Source: JAXLQL01 sp046331625
GTDB taxonomy: Bacteria; Acidobacteriota; Terriglobia; Bryobacterales; Bryobacteraceae
Direction of reading: 5' to 3'
DNA: 64,000 bases
Assembly: GCA_046331625.1 (NCBI GenBank)
Contig: JAXLQL010000022.1
Location: 1 to 64,000 of the forward strand
Each line of letters opens with the position of its first letter. Position 1 is the stretch's first letter. The translations under genes and the position numbers were made by a program. Below the pieces are notes generated by a model. The model was not told where the DNA came from and searched no databases. It was given only the letters and a program-made list of their open reading frames with translations. Positions 54,201 to 62,818 of this stretch are shown here, in pieces.

Positions 54201-55457
54201 CTACGAGAACAGCTCGCGGATCGGTTGTCCCCGGTCCGTCACGGGGACCGGCCGATCGCCCGCGTACATGTTCTTCCCGGGATCGACTCCCAGCGCGCAG
54301 TGAATCGTGGCGTGGAAATCGGGAATGCTCACGGGGCGATCCACCACTTCCTTGCCGATCTCGTCGGTGCGGCCGATCACTTGTCCGGTACGCAGGCCGC
54401 CGCCGGCGAGCACCATGCTGAAGCCGAGCGACTGATGTCCGCGGCCGCCGCCGGAATCGAACTCCGGAGGCCGGCCGAACTCGGTGGCGATCACCACGAG
54501 CGTCGTGTCGAGCATCTTGTTCTTTTCGAGGTCGCTCACGAGCGATGAGAAGGCCTTGTCGAGTTCCTCAATGAGCAAGTGCTGCTTGAGCTGGCCTTCG
54601 TTGTGCGTGTCCCAGCCCGATCCGTTGAGGAAGTTCAGGTTGTGCGACACCTCGACGAAACGCACGCCCGATTGCACCAGGCGCCGCGCGAGCAGGCAGC
54701 GCTGTCCGAACTCGGCGCCGTAGGATTCGCGCAAGGTGGATGACTCGCGCTGCAGATCGAACACGTTCATGAAGCGCGGACCCGCAATCTTGTAGCCCTG
54801 GCGCGTGATGGCGTCCTGCTGTTGCACGGTCTGGTCTTTCGTGTTGCGCTTGGCGTAGCCTTCGCGCATCTTGGCAAGCAGCGTCTCGCGACGATCCTGG
54901 CGGGCGAGGTCCACGTCAGGAGGCCGCACGAGTCCATTCGGTCCCGTCTCGATCTGCGTCAGGTAGATGTAGCCGTACTTGGCGCCGAGGAAGCCGGGGT
55001 CGCGCGTGATGTTCGGATAGCCCATCACCACGTAGGCTGGGACCTCTTCGGTCTTGGGTCCCAACTGGTGCGAGACGATCGATCCGATGGAAGGATAGAG
55101 AATCGTGCCGCTCGGTTTGCGCCCGGTGTGGACGAGGTTCGCCGCGGCGGCGTGTTCGCCCGAGATGTCGTGCGTGCAGGAGCGCACCAGCGCGGCGCGA
55201 TCGAGCAGCGGCGCCGAGCGTTTCAGGTGTTCGGTGACCTTTTCGCCTTTGATCGCCGTGTCGATCGCGTCGTAGTAAGAGCCGGCTTTCTTCTTGCCGT
55301 CGCCCTTCACCTTGGGGTCGAATGTATCGACGTGCGCGGCGCCGCCGCCGAGCCAGAGGAAGATGCAGGCGTCGGCTTTGCCTTTGGGGATGCGGTCCAC
55401 GGTAGCGGCGCTGGCGGCTGCTGCCATCGATGTCGCGAGGAAATCTCTTCTTTGCAT
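54201..55457 (-). CDS. DUF1501 family secreted protein
   Basis: 418 residues. The start MQRRDFLATSMAAAASAATV is Tat-like (RR with a hydrophobic run). The body carries ACIFLWLGGGAAHVDTFDPK, SCTHDISGEHAAAA, FVEVSHNLNFLNG, IATEFGRPPEF and SIPDFHATIHCALGVDPG, the DUF1501 pattern. It pairs with the DUF1549/DUF1553 gene 24 bp upstream in the same operon, as the homologues at 15802-20388 do. Function unknown; see that pair. Confidence 0.88.
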   Translation of the reverse strand: MQRRDFLATSMAAAASAATVDRIPKGKADACIFLWLGGGAAHVDTFDPKVKGDGKKKAGSYYDAIDTAIKGEKVTEHLKRSAPLLDRAALVRSCTHDISGEHAAAANLVHTGRKPSGTILYPSIGSIVSHQLGPKTEEVPAYVVMGYPNITRDPGFLGAKYGYIYLTQIETGPNGLVRPPDVDLARQDRRETLLAKMREGYAKRNTKDQTVQQQDAITRQGYKIAGPRFMNVFDLQRESSTLRESYGAEFGQRCLLARRLVQSGVRFVEVSHNLNFLNGSGWDTHNEGQLKQHLLIEELDKAFSSLVSDLEKNKMLDTTLVVIATEFGRPPEFDSGGGRGHQSLGFSMVLAGGGLRTGQVIGRTDEIGKEVVDRPVSIPDFHATIHCALGVDPGKNMYAGDRPVPVTDRGQPIRELFS

Positions 55458-55481
55458 GGGTGGCTCCTTTACGGCATCACG

Positions 55482-58028
55482 TTACGGCATCAGGACGAAC
55501 TCGGGCGAGTTGACCATCGCCCACAAGACGTCTTCGAAGCGTTCGCGGAACTCGGGCTTCAATCGCTTGGTGGGCTCGGCGCCCATGCGGAGCTTGCGCT
55601 CCTCTTCCATGCGGATCAGAGTCGCTTCGGCGCTCAGGTGGTTCGACCACGAGACGCGATTGTCCGAGGTCGCTTCCTTATACTCGGCCTTGGCGCCGGG
55701 AACGACGCGCGCGCCCCAATACGGCTTCAGCAGCGTTGCGAAGGTGCGCGTCTCTTCGGCATCGGGCGGCCGCGAGAGGATCCGCAGGAACGCCTCTTCG
55801 ATGAGCTTCTCAACTGGGAGATTCTTCAACGCGAGTTCGGTGAAGATGCTGTCGTCAGAGAGGCGCACGAGGCGCGTGCCCAGGATGCCATTGGCGAGGA
55901 TCAGCGTCTGCATCGGAGACGACGCGTCATCGCGTGAGCTGGCTGGGCTCTGGCGCGATTGCCGCCATCCGTAGGCCGACATCACGTCGACGAGCGATTG
56001 CGCGATGGGAAGGGCGAGCGCCGGACGGTCGCGTTCGTTCGAGAGCGCGGTGAGCTGCCAGGCACGTTGGGGCTTGCCCATGTTGAGGAACTGCGAAGGA
56101 GCGCGGTCGCCCGCGGGGTTGAGGTTGAGCTCTTCGCATTCGAACTTCTTGCCTACGCTCAGGTGGAGCGAGTCGACCAGTTGCTCGGCGGACATCTTGC
56201 GGCGAAGGGGTCCGGCGAAGTTGCGGTTCTTGGCGGCAACCTGCGTGTCGGCGAGTTCTTCGATCGCCTTGCGCTGATAGGCGTGCGATTCGAAGATCGA
56301 CTGCGCGAGCGCCTTGAGGTCATAGCCGCTGAGGACGAACTCGCGAGCCAGATACTTCATGAGCTCCGGATGCGAGGGTTTCGAGCGCGACCAATCGTCC
56401 ACGGGCTCGACGAAGCCGACGCCCATGTACCGCTTCCATACGCGATTCACTACCACTTCGGCGAAGCGCTGATTTTCGGGGGCGACGATGAGGGCCGCGA
56501 GTTGGCGGCGCGTGTCCACCTTGCCGAGCGTGGGGAGCGCACCGGTTTGGTTGTGCTCGATGAGGCTGGCGAAAGGCCACTCGGGATCGATGGATGCGCC
56601 GGCCTTCAGCGTGATGTTGACAGCGGGTTTGCGGCGGCCTTCGGCGAGCGGAACCGTGCTGGTGACGGGCAGCTTCATGGGCTTGCCGGCGAGCATGGCG
56701 CCGAGACTGAAGAGGTCCTTTTGTTTGAACGGATGGAAAGGTGCGTCATGGCAACGCGCGCATCCGAGCTTTTGACCGAGGAACGCCTGGGCGACGATGT
56801 CGGCTTTCGCGGCCATGGGTGCGTCATTGAGAGTGGCTTGCGAGAACGCCGCCGGCGCGCCCTGGTGGATACTGCCTTCCATCTGGACGAGCTCGGTGAC
56901 GAAGCGATCGAACGGGACGCCGTCAGTGAACGACTGGTGGATCCAGTAACGGAATGGTCCGGTATTGTTTAAATCAGGCTTGAGGATTCCCGGGTTTTCG
57001 GCGAGCACATCCTGCCAGTAGGCGACCCAGTTGTCGGCCCAGCCTTCGTGCGAGAGCAGCCTTTTGATGGCGTTGGCGCGGCGTTTGGCGGCGGGTTCCT
57101 TCAGATAGGCGGCGATTTCAGCGGGCGTGGGCACCAAGCCGATGGTGTCGAGCGAAAGTCGGCGCAGGAATTCGAGATCGCTCGTGAGCGGGCGTGGCGA
57201 GACCGATGCTTCCTTCATGTGCGCATTCAGGAAATGATCGATCGCGTTGTAGGCGGGCATGCCGGCTTCGGCGGCGGGAACGGCGACGGCGCGTTCTTCG
57301 TAGAACTTGCGGACCTGCTCATGCCGCTCGCGCCAACGGGCGGCGATTTCCTTGCTGGCATCACGGCGGCGGTTGCGATCGGCGGCGAAGTGGCGCTGCT
57401 GTTGAGCGGCGACGAACTGCTCCCAGTCAGAGTCGATGAGGCGGGGCGAGCCATCGGGTCCCAGGAGGCGCTCGATTTCGCCGGGTTTGCCGAAGGAAAC
57501 GGCGAGCTCACCGGGCGTCGGCATGAGTCCTTTGCCGCCGACGACGGCTTTCAGTTCGAACTCGTGCGGCTTGCCGTCAGCGGTGAAGTCGGCGAAAGCA
57601 TCCTGATGCGGATGCGGCGGCGGGCGATGACCGCTCTTGTCGATGACGCCCGGCTCGGGCACGGGATCGTCGCCCGAGGTGTTCGGCTTCTGCGCCTTGG
57701 TGCGCGCGACCTCGGCGCCATCGATGAAGAGCGCGGCGGCTCCACGGGCGCGGAGACGAAAGCGATACTGACCCGGAGCAATGGCGCGCCGATAAGTTGC
57801 GCGCAGCACGAACGGGGAAGAGCGGTCGAGCGCGAGGGCTTCGCCGGAGTATTTGGTGGGGATGCGCACGAAGGCGAAGGCGGGCTCGGTATAGTCAGTG
57901 GTTCGCGCCGATTCGCTGACCGTGAACTCCTGACCTTTGGCGAGGTCTTCGAAGATTTCCACGCGTACGGCGTGGGGATCGGCTGCGGCGGCAGACAAGG
58001 CTGCGGCAAGGAAAAGACTCGGGCGCAT
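55482..58028 (-). CDS. DUF1549/DUF1553 secreted protein with PA14-like N-terminus
   Basis: 848 residues. ATG 58028 is preceded by CAGGAGAG (4-bp spacing) and starts a signal peptide (MRPSLFLAAALSAAAA). The N-terminal part (about 20-180) resembles a PA14/carbohydrate-binding domain (RFRLRARGAAALFIDGAEV). DUF1549 follows (FLRRLSLDTIGLVPTPAEIAAY, with LGCARCHDAPFHPF) and DUF1553 at the end. Unlike the homologue at 17407-20388 it lacks the separate N-terminal heme domain and the LamG insert. The frame continues to 58283 antisense to dcm and is not used. Confidence 0.86.
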   Translation of the reverse strand: MRPSLFLAAALSAAAADPHAVRVEIFEDLAKGQEFTVSESARTTDYTEPAFAFVRIPTKYSGEALALDRSSPFVLRATYRRAIAPGQYRFRLRARGAAALFIDGAEVARTKAQKPNTSGDDPVPEPGVIDKSGHRPPPHPHQDAFADFTADGKPHEFELKAVVGGKGLMPTPGELAVSFGKPGEIERLLGPDGSPRLIDSDWEQFVAAQQQRHFAADRNRRRDASKEIAARWRERHEQVRKFYEERAVAVPAAEAGMPAYNAIDHFLNAHMKEASVSPRPLTSDLEFLRRLSLDTIGLVPTPAEIAAYLKEPAAKRRANAIKRLLSHEGWADNWVAYWQDVLAENPGILKPDLNNTGPFRYWIHQSFTDGVPFDRFVTELVQMEGSIHQGAPAAFSQATLNDAPMAAKADIVAQAFLGQKLGCARCHDAPFHPFKQKDLFSLGAMLAGKPMKLPVTSTVPLAEGRRKPAVNITLKAGASIDPEWPFASLIEHNQTGALPTLGKVDTRRQLAALIVAPENQRFAEVVVNRVWKRYMGVGFVEPVDDWSRSKPSHPELMKYLAREFVLSGYDLKALAQSIFESHAYQRKAIEELADTQVAAKNRNFAGPLRRKMSAEQLVDSLHLSVGKKFECEELNLNPAGDRAPSQFLNMGKPQRAWQLTALSNERDRPALALPIAQSLVDVMSAYGWRQSRQSPASSRDDASSPMQTLILANGILGTRLVRLSDDSIFTELALKNLPVEKLIEEAFLRILSRPPDAEETRTFATLLKPYWGARVVPGAKAEYKEATSDNRVSWSNHLSAEATLIRMEEERKLRMGAEPTKRLKPEFRERFEDVLWAMVNSPEFVLMP

Positions 58029-58105
58029 TCCACTCTCCTGAGGACTGATCGGGGACTGACTCATTCTACATCGGCGGAACAGCGCACCGGGTACCATGGA
58101 AGGTC

Positions 58106-59251
58106 GTGAATGGTTGCACAGTGGCGGGATTGTTCGCGGGCATTGGGGGGCTCGAGTGCGGGCTCGAGCGCGCGGGACATCGCACGGCGCTGATGGTGGA
58201 AGTGGACACGGCGGCGAACGCGGTGCTGGCAGCGCGATTTCCCGGGATCGCGAAGACCAACGACGTGCGCGAGCTCGATGCATTGCCTCGTGGTGTGGAT
58301 ATGCTGGCGGCGGGATTTCCGTGCCAGGATTTGTCGCAGGCCGGCCGGACGACGGGGATTCGCGGGAGCCGGTCCGGATTGGTGGATGAGGTATTCCGGT
58401 TGGCGCGGCGAGCGCGAGTGGATTGGATCCTGCTCGAGAATGTTCCGTTCATGCTCCAACTGCATCGCGGCGAAGCGATGCGGCATATCGTGGGCGAGCT
58501 CGAGACGATGGGTTACGCGTGGGCTTATCGCAAGATCGACACGCGGGCCTTCGGGTTACCGCAGCGTCGCGAACGGGTGTTCTTGTTGGCGTCGCGCGTG
58601 GAGGATCCGGCGGGGATGCTGTTCGCCGAGGAAGCCGATGCACCGGTTGCAGAGCGGCGCGGCGCGGCGTGCGGCTTCTATTGGACCGAGGGCACGCGCG
58701 GACTCGGCTGGGCGGTGGATGCGGTGCCGACGTTGAAGGGCGGCTCCGCGATCGGGATTCCGTCTCCGCCGGCGATCTGGATGCCGGATGGGCGTATCTG
58801 CACTCCGGACTTGCGTGACGCCGAGCGACTGCAAGGGTTCGATGCGGGGTGGACCGAGCCGGCCGCGGAAGTGGTGCGGGCGAGTTACCGGTGGAAGCTG
58901 GTGGGGAACGCGGTTTCGGTTCCGGCGGCGGAATGGATGGGACAAGTGCTGCGGCGAGCTCCGGGACGGTCACCTCGCGGGGCCGGCGAACTCGCTCCGG
59001 GGCGATGGCCCGATGCGGCGTACGGCGGCAAGGGTGTGCGGCGGTCGGTTGAGTGCTCGGCTTGGCCCGTGGCGCGGCAGCGGGTGGGGCTGGCGGAGTT
59101 TCTCGAGTATCCCGTGAAGCCGCTATCGGAGCGGGCAACGCGAGGATTTTATGAGAGACTGACGCGGGGTCCGCTGCGGTATGAGCCGGAGTTCCGGCGG
59201 GCGCTCGAGCGGCATCTCGAAGAGGTTCAGCAGCCGGTGATGAAGAACTGA
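58106..59251 (+). CDS. DNA (cytosine-5)-methyltransferase, orphan
   Basis: 381 residues. C5-cytosine methyltransferase with motifs in order: I (VAGLFAGIGGLECGLERAG), IV with catalytic Cys73 (GFPCQDLSQAG), VI (ENVPF at about 111-115), VIII (QRRERVFLLA), X (WKLVGNAVSVPAAEW). The target-recognition region between about 160 and 240 is short. A C-terminal tail of about 100 residues follows motif X. No restriction endonuclease gene is nearby, so it may be a solitary methylase. GTG 58106 is the start, 77 bp from the divergent DUF1553 ATG. Its 3' end overlaps the convergent gene by 25 bp and is duplicated at 59993-60174. Confidence 0.9.
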   Translation: MNGCTVAGLFAGIGGLECGLERAGHRTALMVEVDTAANAVLAARFPGIAKTNDVRELDALPRGVDMLAAGFPCQDLSQAGRTTGIRGSRSGLVDEVFRLARRARVDWILLENVPFMLQLHRGEAMRHIVGELETMGYAWAYRKIDTRAFGLPQRRERVFLLASRVEDPAGMLFAEEADAPVAERRGAACGFYWTEGTRGLGWAVDAVPTLKGGSAIGIPSPPAIWMPDGRICTPDLRDAERLQGFDAGWTEPAAEVVRASYRWKLVGNAVSVPAAEWMGQVLRRAPGRSPRGAGELAPGRWPDAAYGGKGVRRSVECSAWPVARQRVGLAEFLEYPVKPLSERATRGFYERLTRGPLRYEPEFRRALERHLEEVQQPVMKN

Positions 59252-59958
59252 CCGGCTTCGCCGGCGATCTCGCCGGGCTTGGCGGCGGTGGAGAGGAACA
59301 GGCGATAACTGGTCCAGTCGTCGCCTGAATCTTCGAAGAGGAAGTCGGGCTTCGAGTCACCGTCAAGGTCGCCGCACCACAAGAGGTGAACTCCGTTGTA
59401 GTCAGTGACCACCAGTGGGAGCGGGGTGGTTTTGTCCCCCTGCTTGATGTTGACCTGAAGGATTTCGACCTTCGTACCCGGCGGATACTCGTCTGACCGC
59501 CCTGTCGGCAGCGCCAGTAACTCGATCTTACGCGCCTGAAAGAAGAAGTGGACGGGATTGCTCCGAGTGATGGCGGCTTCTCCGTCGAACGCAGTGGGAA
59601 CGGCGCGGCCGGCGCGGTGGCGGAAGCCTTTCGTCAAGAACACTGGGTCGCCACTTTCGGCGACTGCGACGCTTTTGCCTGTGAGCTGATTCCCGGCATC
59701 CAGGACCCCATCGTGGGCGGGTTTGATTCGCAGCGTTACGACCGAGGTGCGATATCCGGCTGGCGTCCGAGTGAGTGCGAGCCAACGGTCGCCATCGCGG
59801 GCGAAGACTTCGGATCCGTGATAGGCGTCCCCCGGAATGAGCAGCATGCGGCGGATCGGAGAATCGGGTGGGAGATGCATCGGCTCAGCGGAGTAGCCGC
59901 TGCCCAGCGCCGCGCGTGTCGCGATGAAGAGCACGAAGAGCCGCACGTTACCGCCCAT
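59227..59958 (-). CDS. Secreted calcium-loop (VCBS/FG-GAP-like) protein, copy 1
   Basis: 243 residues from ATG 59958, with a signal peptide (about 1-25, NVRLFVLFIATRAALGSG). The C-terminal half has a calcium-loop-like DLDGDSKPDFLFEDSG, typical of VCBS/FG-GAP repeats, but only one copy. The rest (PIRRMLLIPGDAYHGSEVF and GFRHRAG) is not a family I know. Near-identical in order to the gene at 60150-60878, so a tandem duplicate. The end overlaps the convergent dcm by 25 bp. Function unknown. Confidence 0.75.
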   Translation of the reverse strand: MGGNVRLFVLFIATRAALGSGYSAEPMHLPPDSPIRRMLLIPGDAYHGSEVFARDGDRWLALTRTPAGYRTSVVTLRIKPAHDGVLDAGNQLTGKSVAVAESGDPVFLTKGFRHRAGRAVPTAFDGEAAITRSNPVHFFFQARKIELLALPTGRSDEYPPGTKVEILQVNIKQGDKTTPLPLVVTDYNGVHLLWCGDLDGDSKPDFLFEDSGDDWTSYRLFLSTAAKPGEIAGEAGQFFITGC

Positions 59959-59992
59959 ATCCGAATTGTCGTCCGCTGGGGCGCACGGGCGC

Positions 59993-60174
59993 AAGGGTGC
60001 GCGGCGGGTGGGGTTGGCGGAGTTTCTCGAGTATCCTCTGAAGCAGTTATCGGAGCGGGCAACGCGAGGATTTTACGCGAGACTGACGCGGGGCCGCTGC
60101 GGTATGAGCCGGAGTTCCGGCGCGCGTTCGAGCGGCATCTCGAAGAGGTTCAGCAGCCGGTGATGAAGAATTGA
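59993..60174 (+). pseudogene. Duplicated 3' end of the methyltransferase gene
   Basis: Matches the last ~175 bp of the gene at 58106-59251 (RVGLAEFLEYP, LSERATRGFY, and at nucleotide level the final EEVQQPVMKN), but with no start, a small deletion relative to the original and one base lost in the G run near 60092. It overlaps the second secreted gene (60150-60878) exactly as the original overlaps the first, so the junction itself was duplicated. Confidence 0.85.
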
Positions 60175-60878
60175 CCCACTTCACCGGCAGCCTCACCGGG
60201 CTTGGCGGCGGTGGAGAGAAACAGGCGGTAGCTTGTCCACAGGCCGCCCGAGTCTTCGAAGAGGAAGTCGGGCTTCGAGTCACCGTCGATGTCGCCGCAC
60301 CAGAGGAGGCGGACCTGGTTATAGGTGCTCACCACCAGAGGGAGTGGCGTGGTCTTGTCCGCCTGTTTGACGTGGACTTGGAAAATCTCGAACTTGGTTC
60401 CTGGCGGATACTCGTCTGAGCGGCCCGTGGGAAGCGCCTCGAGCTCGATCTTACGCGCTTGGAAGAAGAGGCGAGTGGGATTGCGAGGAGTGAGCGCGGT
60501 ACCGCCGTCGAACGCCGTGGACACGCTTCGACCGGCGAGATGGCGGAAGCCTTTCAGTAGGAACACGGGGTCGCCAGGCTCTGCGATCGCGACGCTCTTG
60601 CCCGTATGTTCATTGGCAGTGTCGGCAATCACATCGTGGACGGGTCTGATTCGCAGGGTTGCGATTGCCGTGCGATATCCACCTGGAGTACGGGTGAGCG
60701 CGAGCCACCGCTCGCCGTCAGCGGCGGAGACATCGGATCCATGATAGGCGTCGCCGGGAATGAGCAGCGTGCGGCGGATCGGCGAGTCGGGCGCCGCGTG
60801 CATCGGGTTCGCGAAGTAGTCTTCCGCGGTGACCCACGAAATGGCGAGCAACCAGACGCAGCAGGCTTTCATGCTCAT
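60150..60878 (-). CDS. Secreted calcium-loop (VCBS/FG-GAP-like) protein, copy 2
   Basis: 242 residues from ATG 60878 (ATG 60872 also possible), with a signal peptide (CCVWLLAISWVTA). Aligned end to end with copy 1: PIRRTLLIPGDAYHGSD, RKIELEALPTGRSDEYPPGT, DIDGDSKPDFLFEDSG and the C-terminal FITGC are shared. The paralogues differ in many positions, so the duplication is not recent, yet both keep an open frame, suggesting both are used. Upstream, 39 bp separate it from a helical-repeat gene on the same strand. Confidence 0.75.
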   Translation of the reverse strand: MSMKACCVWLLAISWVTAEDYFANPMHAAPDSPIRRTLLIPGDAYHGSDVSAADGERWLALTRTPGGYRTAIATLRIRPVHDVIADTANEHTGKSVAIAEPGDPVFLLKGFRHLAGRSVSTAFDGGTALTPRNPTRLFFQARKIELEALPTGRSDEYPPGTKFEIFQVHVKQADKTTPLPLVVSTYNQVRLLWCGDIDGDSKPDFLFEDSGGLWTSYRLFLSTAAKPGEAAGEVGQFFITGC

Positions 60879-60917
60879 GTCCGTAATATCGGCGGATGGT
60901 GAGCGACTCAGCATGCC

Positions 60918-61535
60918 TCAACCGGCAAGTGCGCTGAGACTTCGCAGCACTCCGTCGTGTTCTGGGCCGACGAGCCCGACCGTTGGATGGTATCGGAATC
61001 CAGAATGCTCGCGCGATGCGATTTCGAGGGCCAGTTTGGCGCGTGTCTGCGCCGTGCCTGGATCAGTGCCGGCCGCAAGGAAGGCCATGGCGGCCTGCCA
61101 ACGAAAGTGGTCGACGGTAAAGATCAGACGCTGGCGATGATCCCACAGCAGCTTCAGGGCGACCGGAAACAGGCGTTCGATGGAACGTGTGGCGATCAGG
61201 TAGGGAAGCTCGATGTAGGCTTGAGTTTTGAGGCTTGCGTATTCGGACTCCCGTGCGAGTGCGGCCTGATAGGAACGGATGGCGTCATCGACTTGATCGA
61301 GGGACAAACATGCTTTCGCGCGATCGACAAATGCCTGAGCCATGTCGAAGTGTGCGCCGAGCGCGAAATATTCATCGAGCAGAGCCAAGGCGACTTCCGG
61401 TTGCGACTCGGTAAGCGTCCAGGCTTGAATGCGGAGATATTGCTGCTTTTCTCGTGCCCGCCGCAACTTGGTCCTGAACTGGCGCTCGATCTCGTCGTTC
61501 CAAGTGGAGTTGCGATACCAGTCGGACCTTGCCAC
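60918..61535 (-). CDS. Helical (TPR-like) protein of unknown function
   Basis: 205 residues, almost fully alpha-helical and without a signal peptide. Helix pairs such as QPEVALALLDEYFALGAHF and VDDAIRSYQAALARESEY recall TPR units. It opens with an Arg/Lys-rich, probably coiled segment (IERQFRTKLRRAREKQQYL). No named family is evident; similar proteins are common in Acidobacteriota. It lies 32 bp from the devA-like gene and may be its operon partner. Confidence 0.7.
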   Translation of the reverse strand: MARSDWYRNSTWNDEIERQFRTKLRRAREKQQYLRIQAWTLTESQPEVALALLDEYFALGAHFDMAQAFVDRAKACLSLDQVDDAIRSYQAALARESEYASLKTQAYIELPYLIATRSIERLFPVALKLLWDHRQRLIFTVDHFRWQAAMAFLAAGTDPGTAQTRAKLALEIASREHSGFRYHPTVGLVGPEHDGVLRSLSALAG

Positions 61536-61567
61536 GATCGCAGACTATCACGCCGGAGCCCAATCCC

Positions 61568-62806
61568 TCACGCCCCGCCTTCACCACCCAACCGCCCCGC
61601 CAGTTCATTGATAAACAGAACCGCCCGGAAATACGCTCCGATCAATTCGAAAGCCTGACCTCGGTCCGCCTCCGTCATCCCCGTCTCCGCCATCGCGGAC
61701 TGTTCGCGAATCGTTCGCCACACCTGGCTCCGATTGGCCGTGAGTTTCAACAGCACGCTCACGTCTCCGGGCGCGCGCGTGCGGAATGCTGCTCCGAGCG
61801 TCTGCAGCAAGAACTCGAGGCCCTGCGTCACCGTGTCGCGAAGGGCGTCGTTTCCCGCGATTTCGGAGGCCGCCACACCGACCTGGCGAACACACTCCTC
61901 GAGATCCCGCAGATGCACAGCGATCTCGTTCCAGCGGGTGGCGCGGGCTCCGATCGCTCCTGACTGACGGCGAGCGCAAAACTCGGTGATGCGCGCCATC
62001 AGGGCATCCAGCCGCTGCCGGAAACGCGTGCCCATCTCGTGGGCCTGCTCGGAGCCGAATGCAGCCGGGTATTCCGCCACCGCACTCACCAACGACGAGG
62101 CCTCATCCGTCATCCGGTCAAGCACGCGATTCGTTTCTTCAACGCGGCCATCTTCGAGCGTGAGAATGCGGTCGGCGATATCGAGGATCCGGTTGTCGTG
62201 CGTCACCAGCAGGACGGCGCAGCCCATGTCGATCGCCAGGCGTTGCAGCAACTCGACCACTTCGCGTCCCGTTTCACGGTCGAGCGCGGCGGTGGGTTCA
62301 TCGGCCATGATGATGCGTGGCGACCGCACCAATGCACGCGCGATGGCGACGCGCTGCTTCTGCCCGCCCGACAACTGCCGCGGCCTTTTCTCCGCGTGGG
62401 CCGAGAGCTTCACGCGTTCGAGCATCTCGAGCGCACGCGCGCGCGCCTGCCGGGGAGAGAAGCCTCCACTCGTACCCAGAGCCAGTTGCACGTTCTCACG
62501 GCATGTGATCGCCTCCACGAGGTTATGCGCCTGGAACACGAATCCGATCCGTTGGCGAACGCCGATGAGCGCGTCCGGCCGAGCGCCGCGCAGTTCCACG
62601 CCGCACACGCGAACACTGCCCGATTGCACTGTGCGCAGCGCACCGGCGAGCGAGAGCAGTGTGGTTTTTCCGGAGCCGGAAGGCCCCATGACGATCGCGA
62701 TCTCGCCCGGATAGAACTCGACGCTCACCTGGCGCAGCACTTCTTTCCGCAATGCGCCTTCGCCGTAGGCATGCGTGACGCCGTCGAAGGTAATCAGCGC
62801 ATCCAT
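61568..62806 (-). CDS. devA: DevA-type ABC exporter ATPase with long C-terminal extension
   Basis: 412 residues. ABC ATPase of the DevA/MacB-like group: Walker A GPSGSGKTT (about 40-48), Q-loop FVFQAHNL, signature LSGGQKQRVAIARAL (about 145-159), Walker B IIMADEPTAALD and switch His in VTHDN. DevA proteins normally end near 230-250; here about 170 more residues form a helical domain (TRWNEIAVHLRDLEECVRQV and SVLLKLTANRSQVWRTIRE) with a look of PhoU-like helices. It works with DevC next to it (12-bp gap); the DevB adaptor is probably further upstream, outside the window. Confidence 0.88.
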   Translation of the reverse strand: MDALITFDGVTHAYGEGALRKEVLRQVSVEFYPGEIAIVMGPSGSGKTTLLSLAGALRTVQSGSVRVCGVELRGARPDALIGVRQRIGFVFQAHNLVEAITCRENVQLALGTSGGFSPRQARARALEMLERVKLSAHAEKRPRQLSGGQKQRVAIARALVRSPRIIMADEPTAALDRETGREVVELLQRLAIDMGCAVLLVTHDNRILDIADRILTLEDGRVEETNRVLDRMTDEASSLVSAVAEYPAAFGSEQAHEMGTRFRQRLDALMARITEFCARRQSGAIGARATRWNEIAVHLRDLEECVRQVGVAASEIAGNDALRDTVTQGLEFLLQTLGAAFRTRAPGDVSVLLKLTANRSQVWRTIREQSAMAETGMTEADRGQAFELIGAYFRAVLFINELAGRLGGEGGA

Positions 62807-62818
62807 GATTCAGAGGTG

